A stretch of DNA of 64,000 nucleotides, taken from the NCBI RefSeq assembly GCF_018446385.1, contig NC_055989.1, forward strand, positions 130,723,004 to 130,787,003, read 5' to 3'. Origin of the DNA: Zingiber officinale. Its lineage: Eukaryota; Streptophyta; Magnoliopsida; Zingiberales; Zingiberaceae. Positions 23,580 to 35,977 of this stretch are shown here, piece by piece; position 1 is the stretch's first letter; every line of letters begins with the position of its first letter. A program made the translations under genes and the position numbers. The notes beneath the pieces are model-generated. The model was not told where the DNA came from. It searched no databases and worked only from the letters and a program-made list of their open reading frames with translations.

Positions 23580-23905
23580 AGACTTGGAGGGAGTAGAAAT
23601 CCCCCATGATGATATCTTAATTATTAAGATAGTAATTGCTAATTACAATGCCCATTGTACCTTTATTGACGCAAGCATCTCGATTAATATAATATTCAAA
23701 AAGGCGTTTGACCAGTTTCAGATGGACAAGGATAAGCTCTAACCAATGACAACACCCCTGTATGGGTCCACCAGCAATAAAGTGCAGCCGATAGGCCAAG
23801 TCCGTCTTGCTGTTTCTCTCGGAGAGGAGCCACTCATGAGGACACACAGAATGGATTTCATTGTAATGGGCGTCCCCTCGGCGTATAATGTGATATTTGG
23901 CTGAT
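23580..23905 (+). pseudogene. Protease remnant of gypsy element 2
   Basis: The protein-level match is to the retropepsin of element 1. The active-site triplet is now Asp-Ala-Ser (TFIDASISINIIF) instead of Asp-Thr-Gly/Ser, and the domain ends in a YNVIFG-like strand near 23890. Confidence 0.75.
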
Positions 23906-24129
23906 CGACACTGAATGAATTCCGGGTAGTCATCTCTATATTATGCCAAAAGATCAAATTTTCAGTAGGTGACTCGGTTGGCAAGGTGAGGAGTGACCAA
24001 TTGGTAGCACATAAATACTTTGTGGAGATTGTGAAAGCTGAGGCATGGGCCACCCGGAAAATTCAACGGTGGGATGTTACTGCAATTTAGGAGGCTCCAC
24101 CTGCTTTGGTCTATAAAGAAAAAGAAGAA

Positions 24130-24987
24130 GTATAATTCATCCTAGTCGATCAGAAGCTACTATCTTCATCGTGGCCAATCTGAGCCCTGAGAAGAAGGCT
24201 GAGCTGGCCGTCTGCTTGAAACGCAACCATGATGTGTTTGCCTAGGCAACACCCAAGCTTTTAGGTATTTCTCCAATTGTGATGCAACATGAATTGCATG
24301 TCCAGCCAGACGCTCAGCCTGACAAACAGAAGAAAAGAGATTTTGGGACAGAGCAAAACCAAATTATCTGAGCAAAAGTTGAAAAGTTACTCGAAGCTGG
24401 ACACATCCATGAAGTGCAATTACCAAGCTGGCTTGCGAACGCGGTGCTAGTATCAGAGCCAGGGAATGTGGTGGGTCTGCGTAGATTCAAAGACCTGAAT
24501 AAGGCATGCCCGAAGGACTACTATCCTCTGCCATGTATTGATCAAGTGGTGGACTCTACCACGGGTTACGAATTGATATGCATGCTAGATGCATACTAAG
24601 GATACCACCAGGTCTAACTCACCAAAGAAGATCAAGAGAAAGGCAGTTTCATCACGACAAATAGAACTTACTGCTACAATATCATGCTGTTCAGACTGAA
24701 GAACACGAGGGCAATGTACTAGAGGCTTATGAACAAGGTGTTTCGAGGGTTGTTCGACAAAAACATGGAGGTATATGTTGATGATATACTAATAAAATCT
24801 CTTCAAGCTGTTGATCTGTGTACAGACATTGAGGAAACATGCTAAATCTTGCAGAAGTATAGGTCAAGCTTAACCCAAATAAGTGCTTATTCAAGGCTAG
24901 AAGTAGACACTTCGTAAGCTATATCGTGACTGAGAGGGGAATTGAAGTTAACCCTAGCAAGCTGAAGGCACTCCAGGATATGCCCCT
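24130..24987 (+). pseudogene. Reverse transcriptase remnant of gypsy element 2, first part
   Basis: RT motifs are readable: LPSWLANAVLV, GLRRFKDLNKACPKDYYPLP, ELICMLDAY and the catalytic YVDDILIKS near 24775-24800, with stops between them. It is cut at 24987 by an hAT-like insertion and resumes at 27143. Confidence 0.85.
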
Positions 24988-27134
24988 GTAGGGATGTAAA
25001 TGAGCTGAACGGAGTCGAATAGTATTAGGCTTGAGTTTAGCTCGTTCAAGTTATATTCGGGCTCGAGCTTGGCTCAAGCTCGAATCAAACTTTTATCGCA
25101 AGGCTTGAGCTCGACTAGTTTTGGAATTACCAAGCTCACGAATAGTTTGACCTCGGTTCATTATGTTGGTGCGGGAAGCATCCGACGATCGAACCTAGGT
25201 TTTGATAATGGTAAAAGGATTCAAAGTTAAGATTCCGTGTTATCTAACGTGCTTAAATGAGATTTCAGGAAAGTCTTAATTGTGGTTAGGCAGGTGAAAA
25301 CCCTAGGGGGTGGTAACCCTAGGCCCTAGGGGGTGGTAACCCTAGGTGAAGGAAAACCTAGGGGAGGTAACCTTAGGTCCTAGGGGGTGGTAACCCTAGG
25401 TGAAGGAAAACCTAGGGGAGGTAACCTTAGGTCCTAGGGGGTGGTAACCCTAGATGGAGGAAAACCCTAAGGGGTGGTAACCTTAGGTCCTAGGGGGTGG
25501 TAACCCTAGGTGGAGGAAAACCCTTAGGGGGGGGGGGGGTAACCTTAGGTCCTAGGGGAAGGTATTCCTAGGTGGAGAAAAACCCTAGGAGGCGGTAACC
25601 CTAGGTCCTAGGGGGTGGTAATCCTAGGCAAGTCCAGTCAGTCTGGAGGACTGGACTGACATAAGGTAATCTCTCCTGAGGGGAGTAGGTGAGGACCATT
25701 CCCCGAAAGAGGAAACAGTAGACGTTGGGTCGACTTAGGGTTTCCGGTCGGAAATCTGAAGTCTGACTCGGACAGTCCGATGATTGTCAGACTTTATATT
25801 TATGATATTATGTGCTAACTTTGTGTTGTAGGGTATCTTTTGGACTAATGTATCTTGCAGGTACAAAGGAGCACTCTTAAGCCTCGGATGAATACTATTT
25901 GAGGCGCCTCCATGGAGCTTGGAGGCGCCTCGGGTGCAAAACTGGAGTTGTCTGCGCAGTGAGCTTAGAGGTGCCTTAGAGGATAGTGGAGACGCCTTGG
26001 ACTGCTTCTTGGAGGCACCTCCATGGGGCATTGGAGGCACTCTCAGGCGGATAAGTTGCAGCAGCAGAGGCTTATCGGCAACGACGAAGTCAGGATAAAA
26101 CCTTGTGTTTGAGGCGCCTCCATGGGGCATTGGAGTCTCCCTCAATGAGCTATTTAAGAGGACTTCGACCAGCAGCTAAGAAAACAATCTGAAAAGCCAT
26201 CTGTCTTCAACTAGCTGCTAACGAGACGTCCCAGCCAAGCTACGACAAGCCACCAACGATCCGGAGCTTCAGTTTTAAGATTTCTTGTTGTCGGTATAAG
26301 TTTTTAATACTGTTAAAATTGTAATACTCTTGTACACTTTTGCGCTATATAATTGTTGCCCACCGTAAGCGATCAATGATCGTGGGCCTTGGAGTAGGAG
26401 TCGCCCTAGACTCCGAACCAAGTAAACCCTTGGTGTCTTTTGTGTGATTGCTTATTTATTTTATTATTTCCGCTGCATTACTCGTCGTGTTTTTAATTTT
26501 GAAACGCGTGAAAGCCACGAGCGCTATTCGCACCCCCTCTAGCGCTTCTCGATCCAACACATTATTAACTTGACTATCATAGTTAATGAGTCTAACCCGT
26601 TAAGCGAGCTCAGGCTCATTTTAGAGCTCATTTTAAGGCTCATTTTAGAGATCATTTTGTAGGCTTATTAAGCGAGTTCAAAAACTCGTTTGAATAAATA
26701 TTCAACAAATCTAACAACTAAAATAATATAAACTCAACACATCATTGAACATCCCAAACTACTACATTAAATTTCCAAATTCAACACATCATTGAACATG
26801 TTCGTGAGTCCTTTGATCGAGCTGAGCTCGAGCCCCAGTTCACGAGCCTATTAAAAAATATTTTCTCCAGCCCTTTAAATGAGCCGAGCTCGAGCCCTTT
26901 AAATGAGCCGAGCTTGAGCCCTTTAAACGAGGCGAGCTCGTGAGCCTATAAACGAACATGTTCGCGAGCTCACGAGCCGAATGTGCTTAAGTTTGAACTC
27001 GGCTCGATAAAACTGTCGAGCTTGAAATCGAGCTCGAGCTCAACTCGATAAGATAAATAAACGAACTCAAATGAACTTTTTTACTGAATCGAGCTCTGAA
27101 TAGCTCGCAAACTATTTGGATCATTTACATCCCT
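24988..27134 (+). mobile_element. Non-autonomous hAT-like DNA element carrying a solo LTR
   Basis: The ends are inverted: TAGGGATGTAAATGA at 24989 and TCATTTACATCCCTA at 27135. Flanking 8-bp repeats ATGCCCCT / ATGCCCCC (24980-24987, 27135-27142) differ by one base, and 8 bp is the hAT length. Without the solo LTR nested at 25164-26559 the element is about 746 bp, rich in GAGCTCGAGC motifs, and codes for nothing. It interrupts the RT of gypsy element 2. Confidence 0.8.
25164..26559 (+). repeat. Solo LTR, copia (TGTTGGTGC type)
   Basis: The 1396-bp LTR has TGTTGGTGCGGG...GATCCAACA ends and an exact 5-bp target duplication CATTA (25159-25163, 26560-26564). It has no internal element, so it arose by LTR-LTR recombination. 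Inside, 25290-25640 is a minisatellite of about 54 bp with CTAGGGGGTGGTAACC, including a run of 10-11 G. Confidence 0.9.
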
Positions 27135-27142
27135 ATGCCCCC

Positions 27143-27700
27143 ACCACGTAATATGAAGGAGGATCAACATCTGACCGGATGGATTACAGCACTTTCTCAA
27201 TTTGAGTCTGCCATTTTTCAAGATACTTCACCGGGTCACAAAATTTCAATGGGATATAGAATACGATAAGGTTTTGGAGGAGCTTAAAAGTTATTTATTC
27301 TCTTTACTTGTACTTGCGAAGTCCATCGTCGGCGAACTGCTTTGGATCTATCTGTCTTCTATCGAGCGGGTTATTGGATCAACATTGGTGCAACAGGATG
27401 GCAATGAACAATAGTCAGCAAACTTTTTAAGTCATCTATTGAAAAATGATGAATGCCGCTACACTGCTCTTAAGAAGCTGGTGTATCGGTTGGTATTAGC
27501 CTCTTGGAGGTTGCACTCTTACTTTTTTTTTTCATCCTATAATTGTTTTAACTAACAGCACAATGGGCTGAGTTATCCTCAATCTCGAGGCATCCGGATG
27601 GCTTATTAGGTGGACTACGGAGTTAAGTAAATTTAATATACAATATCAACCCTAATCGGCTATCAAAGCGCAGATCTTAGCTAATTTTGTCACGGAAATG
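27143..27700 (+). pseudogene. RT end and RNase H remnant of gypsy element 2
   Basis: Directly after the hAT-like insertion the pol reading resumes: PFFKILHRVTKFQWDIEYDKVLEELKSYL (27208 onward), then an LLWIYLSS strand and a decayed RNase H to about 27690, with stops. Confidence 0.75.
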
Positions 27701-27714
27701 CAAAATCCTAAGCT

Positions 27715-28184
27715 AGAGGAGACATGGAAAATCTACAAGGATGGATCGTCCACACGGCAAGACAGCGGAGTAGGGATTCTCTTAATATCACCCCGTGAAG
27801 ACAGAATACAACTATCCGTCCTACTAGATTACCAGACTACTAATGACTAGGTAGAATATGAAGCTATGATCGTCAGTCTGCAAGCAGCTAAGCAAGTGGG
27901 AGCTATCAAGGTTTTTATTTACTCGGATTCTCTAACTAGTGACCCAATAACTCTCAGGTAACTTTGAAATAAGCAATACGAGATTGAAATTATATGTCGA
28001 GGCATTTGAAAGGTTAAAGGCGAGATTCCAAGAAGCAATAGTACAAAAGATTCCCCAGACAGATAATCAATATGCAGATAAGTTAGCCAAGTTAGCTAGT
28101 TCGCTGAGCCCGCTGGCGCTAGATAAGCCTATTGAGGAAACATTACCGGTGGTTCATATTGAAATACCAACTAAAGAAGTGTAG
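27715..28184 (+). pseudogene. Second (archaeal-type) RNase H of gypsy element 2
   Basis: It starts with a WKIYKDGSS strand near 27727. It continues with a VEYEAMIVSLQAAKQVGAI-like segment near 27850, a YSDSL-type strand and the last part 27984-28184 (IPQTDNQYADKLAKLASS). It matches the second RNase H of element 1, so both copies are of the dual-RNase-H Tat type. Confidence 0.8.
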
Positions 28185-28189
28185 AGTGA

Positions 28190-28783
28190 TTAGCGAATAG
28201 CATTTATAGAGTTTCTCCGTGCAAGAAACTTACCAGCCGACCAGAAGCAAGCACATTTGTTAAAAAAGAGGGATGCTCGATTCACACTAATTTATAAGAG
28301 AGCCTTTTCAAGACCGCTGCTCAAATGTATTGGGTCGGAGGATGTTCATTATATCTTACAAGAAGTGAACCAAGGTTCATGTGGAAGTCATCCGGGCAGC
28401 CGTTCGCTAGCCCGAAGGATCTTATTAGCCAGATATTTTTAGCCCACCCTGCAAACGGACGCAGCTTGGACGGTGACCACTTGTCTATCATGTCAAAGGC
28501 ATCAAAACATATCATACCGACCTACGAAAGAATTGAAGACATCAATTGTCTCATGCCTATTCGACCAGTGGAGTGGGGCATAGATATTGTTGGACGTTTT
28601 CCCATGGCTACCGACTAGAGGAAATTTCTTCTCATAGTCGTGGATTACTTCTCCAAGTGGGTAGAAGTCAAACCACTTGCTAAGATAACAGAGCAAATGG
28701 TTATTAAGTTTCTATTGCAGAATATTGTGTATCAGTTCGAGATTCCTCATAAACTCGTTTCCCATAATGGAAGGTAGTTTTAA
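28190..28783 (+). pseudogene. Integrase remnant of gypsy element 2, first part
   Basis: The zinc-finger segment (CGSHPGSRSLARR), GIDIVGRFPMA and the VDYFSKWVE strand of the catalytic core are present with intervening stops. The reading is cut at about 28783, right after the second-Asp block, by the insertion 28784-29727. It resumes to about 30345 with VPVEIGVESDRRQLYDEEN, QVGDLVWKRIK and YYLQDENRKHL-like C-terminal parts. Confidence 0.8.
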
Positions 28784-29727
28784 ACCATGTTTGTAAAATC
28801 ATGATCCGAATCATAGGATCGTACGATCCTATGATTCAGAGGTAGGAAATTGATCCGGATCGGTTGAGAATCGATTTTGTAGCAGAGTCGGAATAAAATC
28901 GACGGAATCATATAAAATTGGTAGGATCAGCATGAGTTTAGCGTTGCAAACGATTCTCCTTCCAACGGAATTTCCTCGTCGGTGGAACCACGTATAGCTG
29001 TCTTCGTCAGTGGGTTTGTGGGCAGCGGCAGTGGAGGAGGCACCGCTGGTGGCTTACCAAAGTGATGCACAAACTTGGGCTAATTTCTTGCGGCAGGAAC
29101 TATCTCCGACAGCTATCGGAGGTTGTTCTCCAATTGCTGGAAGGCATCAACCGGCAGTGGGAAGGCTGGAAGCGACGACGACAGGGCATAGATACGCTGG
29201 TTAGGGAGAGCATCGACACCACCACAAGTGAGGAATGAGGATAAAAAAGATCAACACTGTGACTTAGGTGAAAAAGATTATGTTTTGATTATAGTTTTAA
29301 TTAATTAATTTAAACAAATTTTTAAGCGTAAATAGGATAATTTAAATAATCTTCCTCCAACCCTAATAAAATTATTGTATTATTTCATTAATATATATAT
29401 ATATATATATGAATTTATTTTAAATTTTAAAAAATATAAATAAATTTTATTTATTTATTATATATATTATTAATTTATTATTGTTATTAATATCATTATT
29501 AATATTAAAATTTTGATAAAATATCAAATTAATTTAGTAGTCATTGATCAATTTATTATCCTATCAAATACTAAATTAAATTTTAAGAATTTTTAATAGG
29601 ATCATATGATTCTACGATCTGATTCTGACCACTCCAATCCTGATCCCAAATCGATCTGATTCTGACCACTCCAATCCTGATCCCAAATCGATCTTGTGTA
29701 GGGTTGTGATTCTACAAACTATGATTC
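28784..29727. mobile_element. Inverted-repeat DNA element of unknown family
   Basis: About 940 bp interrupt the integrase reading. The left end has CATGTTTGTAAAATCATGATC and the right end, read in reverse, CATAGTTTGTAGAATCACAA, so the termini are imperfect inverted repeats. GATCC..ATGATTC motifs repeat at both ends, and a TA microsatellite is at 29392-29410. No coding capacity. I could not fix the target duplication, so the superfamily is open. Confidence 0.65.
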
Positions 29728-30345
29728 CAAGGTTAGAAGATCAAAGAATGGTGCAAGTTATGGTATCATACAAGCCTTTACCTCCGTGCCTTATTCTTAG
29801 AACAACGGCCAGGAGGAAGTCACCAATAAAGAAATTATCAGAGGACTCAGAACTCGACTCGATCACCTGAGGGGAAGCTGGGTTGATGAACTTTTGAGTG
29901 TATTGTGGGCTCATCATACTATACCTTGAGAAGCTACAGGCATTACCCGGTTCCACTTGGTATATGGAGGAGAAGTAGTAGTACCGGTAGAAATTGGCGT
30001 TGAATCCGATCGAAGACAGCTATATGACGAGGAAAACTTCGATCGGCACCTTATGGAGTTGGACTTAGTGGATGAAATCAGAGATAAAACAATCATTCAA
30101 CTGATGACATACAGGCAGAAAATGTTGCAAAACTATAACAGGAGGGTTATTCTGAGATCTTTCCAAGTCGGCGATTTAGTATGGAAGAGAATCAAGGCAA
30201 TCGGTTATGTTAGCAAGTTAGAACCATAGTGGTGCGAACCATACAAAGTGACACAAAAGCTCAACTCAGGATTTTACTACCTGCAAGACGAAAACAGGAA
30301 ACACTTGGATCGACCCTGAAGCGCAAATCATTTGTAGCCCTACCG
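29728..30345 (+). pseudogene. Integrase remnant of gypsy element 2, C-terminal part
   Basis: The clearest open stretch is 29957-30229, with HLMELDLVDEIRDKT and the chromodomain-less GDLVWKR strand that ends these integrases. Pol appears to end near 30345. Confidence 0.8.
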
Positions 30346-30419
30346 GGCTTAATAGTATGTTCATGCTAAATCTATATAATTTGTAAAAATTTATGTTCAA
30401 TGAATGCAGGCATTTGCAA

Positions 30420-31260
30420 ATGAAAAACAATCAAGTTCCAGACTCTCATATCGATCGGCTGAGTTATAAGTGAATATGTTCTCACACCAAGTCCTAGACT
30501 CTTGTGCCATTAGGCCAAGCTATAAGTGAGTATGCTGTCACACCTAACTATCTAGACTTTTGCGCCGTTTGACCGAGTTCTAAGTGAGCATACTCTCACA
30601 CCAAGTCCTAGAATCTCGCGCCATTCTGCCGAATTATAAGTGAGCATGCTCTCACGCCTAAGTATCCAGACTCTCACGTCGTTCGATCGAGTTATAAGTG
30701 AGCATGCTCTCACACCAAGCCTTAGACTCTCACGTTGTTTAGCCGAATTATAAGTAAGCATGCTCTCAAGCCTAAGTATCCAGACTCTCGCGCCATTCGA
30801 TCGAGTTATAAGTGAGCATGCTCTCATGCTAATTCCTAGACTCTCGCGCTGTTCGACCGAGTTATAAGTGAACATGCTCTCACACCTAAGTATCCAAACT
30901 CCCATGTCGATCGACCAAGTTATAAGTGAGTATACTCTCACACTAAATCCCAGACTCTCGTGCTGTTTCGCCAAGTTATAAGTGAACATGCTCTCACGCC
31001 CAAGTTCCAAACTCTCAAGCCGATCGGCTGAGTTATAAGTGAGCATGCTCCCACGCTAAGTCCCAGACTCTCGTGTCGTTCAGTCAAGTTATAAGTGAGT
31101 TTATTCTCACGCCCAAGTTCCAGACTTTTGAATTGATCGGCCGAATTATAGGTGAGCATACTCTTATGACCAAATATCTAGACTCTTGAGCCGCTCGGCT
31201 GGGATCTTGTCAAGCCGAGCAGCTGAGTCACAAGTGAATTTGATTCATCGCTGAGTGTTG
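30420..31260. repeat. 57-bp minisatellite downstream of pol
   Basis: About fifteen head-to-tail units share GAGTTATAAGTGAGCATGCT and CCTAGACTCTCGCGCC; repeats of the first motif fall at about 30463, 30521, 30578 and 30633. The open frames on the minus strand here are products of the repeat. Minisatellites also sit in the LTR of element 1, so repeat growth is common in this lineage. Confidence 0.9.
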
Positions 31261-32130
31261 GAACTCTCCCTAAATTCCAAAAAGCCACGACAATAAAGGT
31301 TCTTTGTAATGTTGCTTGAGTAAACTAAGAGAGCAAAGTATGAGAAATGAAAGGAGTACAACTAAAAGTTAAATTATTCAAAAGATGAAAGTTTTAAGGC
31401 AAAGAGTAAATATACGTAGGGTAGAGCATAAAAATTTCCTTAACTTTTACAACAATCCACTGGTAAACTGGAAAGAAACATTATGCAAAGTTAACAATGA
31501 CATCTTCCAGGATCACTTCTAGGATTTTCTACCATTTGATGAAAATCTAGGAAACCTCGATAAAGAGATAGCTACCCTCCTTTAGTTGCTTAAGGGCCCC
31601 TTTAATGTCATACCTGAATAGTTTAATGGTCTGATCAGATAGCATTTGGTTGAAGTCTTTCGAGTGAAGATACTTGACCTTATGAGCGTCTAACCTACCG
31701 AGCTCCTCTTCTTTGAGCTTAGCAAGTTTGGCCTTAGAGGGATCTAGGCTTTTAGGGGTTTGCATCTAGGTATCTTTTTCATTCATGGATCATTGATACT
31801 CCCCGAGTTAGAGCTCATGGCTCGCTTGTTCGGCCGTCTGGCCCACTTGCTCGGTATTCAAGCTTTTTGGTTAGGGTTTAGGCTTCTTTATTCTCGATGT
31901 TTGAGTCTTCAATAGCCCTGAGCTTCTTGGCATTGGCCAAGTTGATGCGCGATTCAAAATTATGTGCTTGCTTCCTCAACTTCTTGAGCTCGACGACTTG
32001 ATCGTGGTTCTTGTCCTTCTCCACAATCAACACCCGCTCGGACCCCAAAAGCTACTTGGATTGTCTTTCCAAGTCCTTCAGCTGGGCTACAATAGCAGTT
32101 AGTCGTTCGACAGAAACTTGGGGGCACTCG

Positions 32131-35100
32131 TGTTGGATCGTGAGAGGGGGTTGAATCACGTTCATAAAAAATCATGAGTTAAACGGAGTTACGCAGCGGA
32201 AAAATTAAAGAAAAACAACACGCAAGGAAAACTCAATCGATTTTACTTGGTTTGGAACATTCGGCGACTTCTACTCAAAGACCCAGGTCCCACAGACCTA
32301 TCGATGGATAATTCACTAAAATACGATATTCTGAAACCGTCGAAAGAGAGAATCAAATACAAAGAAAGTTAGAACAAGTACAACACACTACGCTTGTCCT
32401 TTTGCAATAATTCACTACAAAGATTAAAGTTACCAAACACTTTTTTGGAGACGGTCAGCTCAAGCTCAGTGTGTGGCCGGCTTCTCAATGATAAACGGGT
32501 ATAGCAGCATCGTAGCAGAATTACAGCAAGAAGCCGAAGCAGTCGGAACCTCAATTGTGTTGGTTGGTCCTAGGAAGATCGTACCGGTTCCACTGTACAA
32601 AAATTTTGTACAAGTGTCGAACCTGTTCCTAAACAACCTATTGTGTTTTTTAGAAGTTAAATTAGGAATTGCAAACGGAACTTAATATTATTGATTCCAA
32701 ATTTAACTTATCTGTTCTTAATGGTTTAGATTTGGATCGCAGACGAAACTTAACACTATTGATCCAAATCAACCTATGTTATAAATTTAATTAAATATTA
32801 ATTTCCAAAATTGGCTTCTAGGACTGCATGGTGAGGCATATGACCTTCTTGGGTATGGGAGCATCCACCACCGCCTAAACAAAGCCTTTTAAGGAAAGTT
32901 AATATTTAATTTCCTTATATAACTCTAGGTTTAACCAAAAGGAACAATCGAATCACAAATTCGAAAAATAAAAAAAAACACAAACTCGAATAACAAATTC
33001 GAAAAACTAGAATCTAATGTCTCTTGTGTTTGGAATTCATACAAAGAAAAATAATTAGTATGATGCAGAAGAAAATTACTAGTTATACCTTTTCTTTGTA
33101 TGCTAATAACCTCGAGATCTTCTGCCGTATTCCTCGCCTCGCCTTGGACGTCGTGTGGGCGATGATCCTCCAAGATGAACACCACCCAAAAGCCTTCTTC
33201 CTCCTTCTCTAAAATCCGGCCACCACCACAAGAGAACAAAAGAGAGAAAGGGGAAAGGAAAGGGAGGGAGGGTCGACTACAAGAGGGAGCACCAACTTGA
33301 GAATAAGAATTGATAATACATGAAGCCTCCTCTCTCCTTCTTTTATATTACTTGCCCAAGGCAAATAAAGAAAGACTTTTTACAAAAATTAAAATCTTCC
33401 TCTTGTTTTTCCTTTTCCTCTTTTATTTTTCCTTTTCTTTTCTCTGGATTGATTCAATCATCAATCTTTGATTGGTTAATTGATTGGCCGGCCCCTTGCT
33501 TGGGCACCAAGCAAGGGTGGTCGGCCACTTAAAGAGGAATAAAAACTTTGTAAAAATTTTATAAGCAAAGAAGGAAAGCTCTTATAAAATTTTACAAGCT
33601 CTCTTTTAATTTCTTAATATGGATGTTAAAAAAGAAAAGTTTTAAAAATTAAAACCAAGTTTTAAAATTTAAAACTCCTCTTCTAAAATTTCCTTTTTTA
33701 ACATGGTTACAAAAATAGAAAGTTTCAAATTTAAAACTCCCTTCCTTTTCTCCAATAACCATGAGGATGGTTAAAAAAGGAAAGTTTTAAAACTTTTAAA
33801 CTTTCTTTTAAACCATGTGGCCTAATTCAAATAAGGAAAGTTTTATAAATTTAAAATCCTTCTTTTAAACTTGTAGTTATCTACAAAGAGAAGATTTTAA
33901 AAATTCAAAACACCCCTCCTAATTTGAAATATAGTGGTCGACCCCTCCTTTACTTGGGCACCAAGCATAGGGTCGGCCCTCTTGAGGAGATGGTGGCCGG
34001 CCCTTGGCTTGGTCACCAAGCCTTGGGCCGGCCCCCTTCTTGGATACCAAGATGAGCTTATATTTGGATGGACTTGAGGCTTTAATGAGGCTACGACAGG
34101 GACCTAGAGGAGAAATTGGTTTTGGCCTTCCGATGAGCTTGAGTATCCCGTGTTCGCCCCGAACATACAACTCAAGTTCATCAATAATAACCAATTCCAC
34201 TAGAGAGTTATTATTGCACTACCGCACCAATCCCAAATTACATTATGGGCTCCTTTTTATCATGAGTGTATTAGTCTCCCTGTGTTTAAGATATCGAATG
34301 GTCACTAATTAATTGAGTTACTGACAACTCATTTTAATTAATGTCTTAGTCCAAGAGTAGTACCACTCAACCTCATTATCATGTCGGACTAAGTCCACCT
34401 GCAGGGTTTAATATGACAATCCTTATGAGCTCCTCTTGGGGTCATTCTCAACCTAGATGACTATGACACAGTTTCATTCTATAATCAACAACACACACTA
34501 TAATTATTATCATTTCCCAACTTATCGGGCCTTTTGATTTATTGAGCTAAATCTCACCCTTTGATAAGTTAAAGAAATAAATACTAAATATATGTGCTTG
34601 TTATTATATTAGGATTAAGAGCACACACTTCCATAATAACTAAGGTTTTGTTCTTTTATTAAGTTGGTATAAAAAGAACTTACCTTAAATGGTCCTACTC
34701 AATACACTTAGAGTGTATTGGTGTAATTTATTAGTCAAGATAAACTAATACCTAATTACACTATGACTATTCCAACGGTTTGTTCCTTTTCATCTTAGTC
34801 GTGAGCAACTGTTTATAATTTATAATGAACTAATAACACGATCTTCTGTGTGTGACATCACACACCATGTTATCTACAATATAAATTAATTGAATAATTA
34901 CACTTAACAAATAAATGTAGACATTTGACCAATGTGATTCTTTTATTTCAAAAATAAATGTTTACAAAAGCTAGACTTTTAGTATACACTCTAACAAATC
35001 GGACGCATAGAAGCTTATATATGAGTTATGTATTGAAGTTTGGTCGAGATGCCCTTATAAAGGGTGTGGAAGGTGCCTTTCATAGGTTTGAAGGCGCCTC

Positions 35101-35817
35101 CAACATGAGAAATCTGATCCCGAGTTTGTTGCTCCTTATCACTAACGAGTTCTGAACTTTATCTACAAAAGACACCTTCCATAGCCTTGAAGGCACCTTC
35201 CATGAACAATGCAAAGACACCTTCCACTGCTTGAAGGTGTCTCGGGCACTGTTCACTTGAGGTCTTTTGTGCTCCTTTTATCCTGTAAAAAGTGTTAGTC
35301 CAATAACCTGCAAGACAAATGTTAGTACAATAATAATGAGTAGTAATTAGACTCTGTCTTCTCGAGATCAGGATCTAATCAAGGTCTTAGTTTAGGGATC
35401 CAAAATAGACCTAAACTGTACCGACGCTTACTGTACCTCCACCAGGATGCGTTCTCATCGAGTCACTCTCTTCCAGTGACTTATTCACTTACAGTCGGTT
35501 GACTAACCTCTTGACCCACTAAGTCTTCATGCCAGTTGTTAGGTCCACGGACTCAATTGAATTTCTGCCAGCTGTCAGGCCTCGTGGACCTAGCTGGTCT
35601 TCTTGTCAGATATCAGGTTGGCCCTTTGACCTATTTAGGCTTTGCACCAGCTATCGGGTTCCGCAGACCTAGTTAGATTTTAGTTTGGTGTCAGGTCCTC
35701 CAGACCCATCATTTTCTGCACATTTGGTAAAATAATTAGATCAAAAAGACACCTAACTTAACTCACTTGTCATTTATAAAAACATGAGTTAGACCGTTAG
35801 TGCAAACTGCACCAATA
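32131..35817 (-). repeat. Solo LTR A, copia type, split by a second solo LTR
   Basis: The outer parts 32131-32557 and 34997-35817 form an LTR of about 1.24 kb in reverse orientation (TGTTGGATCG at the left, CCAATA at the right). The target duplication ACTCG is exact (32126-32130, 35818-35822). It resembles the reverse complement of the LTRs at 25164 and 35978. It was later split by the LTR at 32558-34996. Confidence 0.85.
32558..34996 (-). repeat. Solo LTR of the same family as the 53.5-63.4 kb copia element
   Basis: The 2439-bp LTR starts TGTTGGTTGGTCC and ends CTCTAACA. It shares with the LTRs at 53500 and 60963 the blocks CCACTGTACAAAAATTTTGT, GTGTTCGCCCCGAACA and GTCGGACTAAGTCCACCTGC, and a minus-strand TATAAAAG at 33340-33347. 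The flanks AATTG / AATCG match in four of five bases. It is clearly more diverged than the two LTRs of the intact copy are from each other. Confidence 0.85.
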
Positions 35818-35977
35818 ACTCGTTCCCCCAACTATTTCTTGTAGCTACTTATACTCATGATTCAGCTAAGCCATCCTTTGGCACAAAGCCAAGTCATCCA
35901 CCCAAAACTGTTAAAGTAAAAAAGTGTTCAAGAGGAGTCGACTGAGAAACCTAAATGTGGAAATACTAAATACATTT

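Noticed and set aside
30552..31159. A 164-residue and a 73-residue repetitive frame on the minus strand.
   Set aside because: They are translations of the 57-bp minisatellite.
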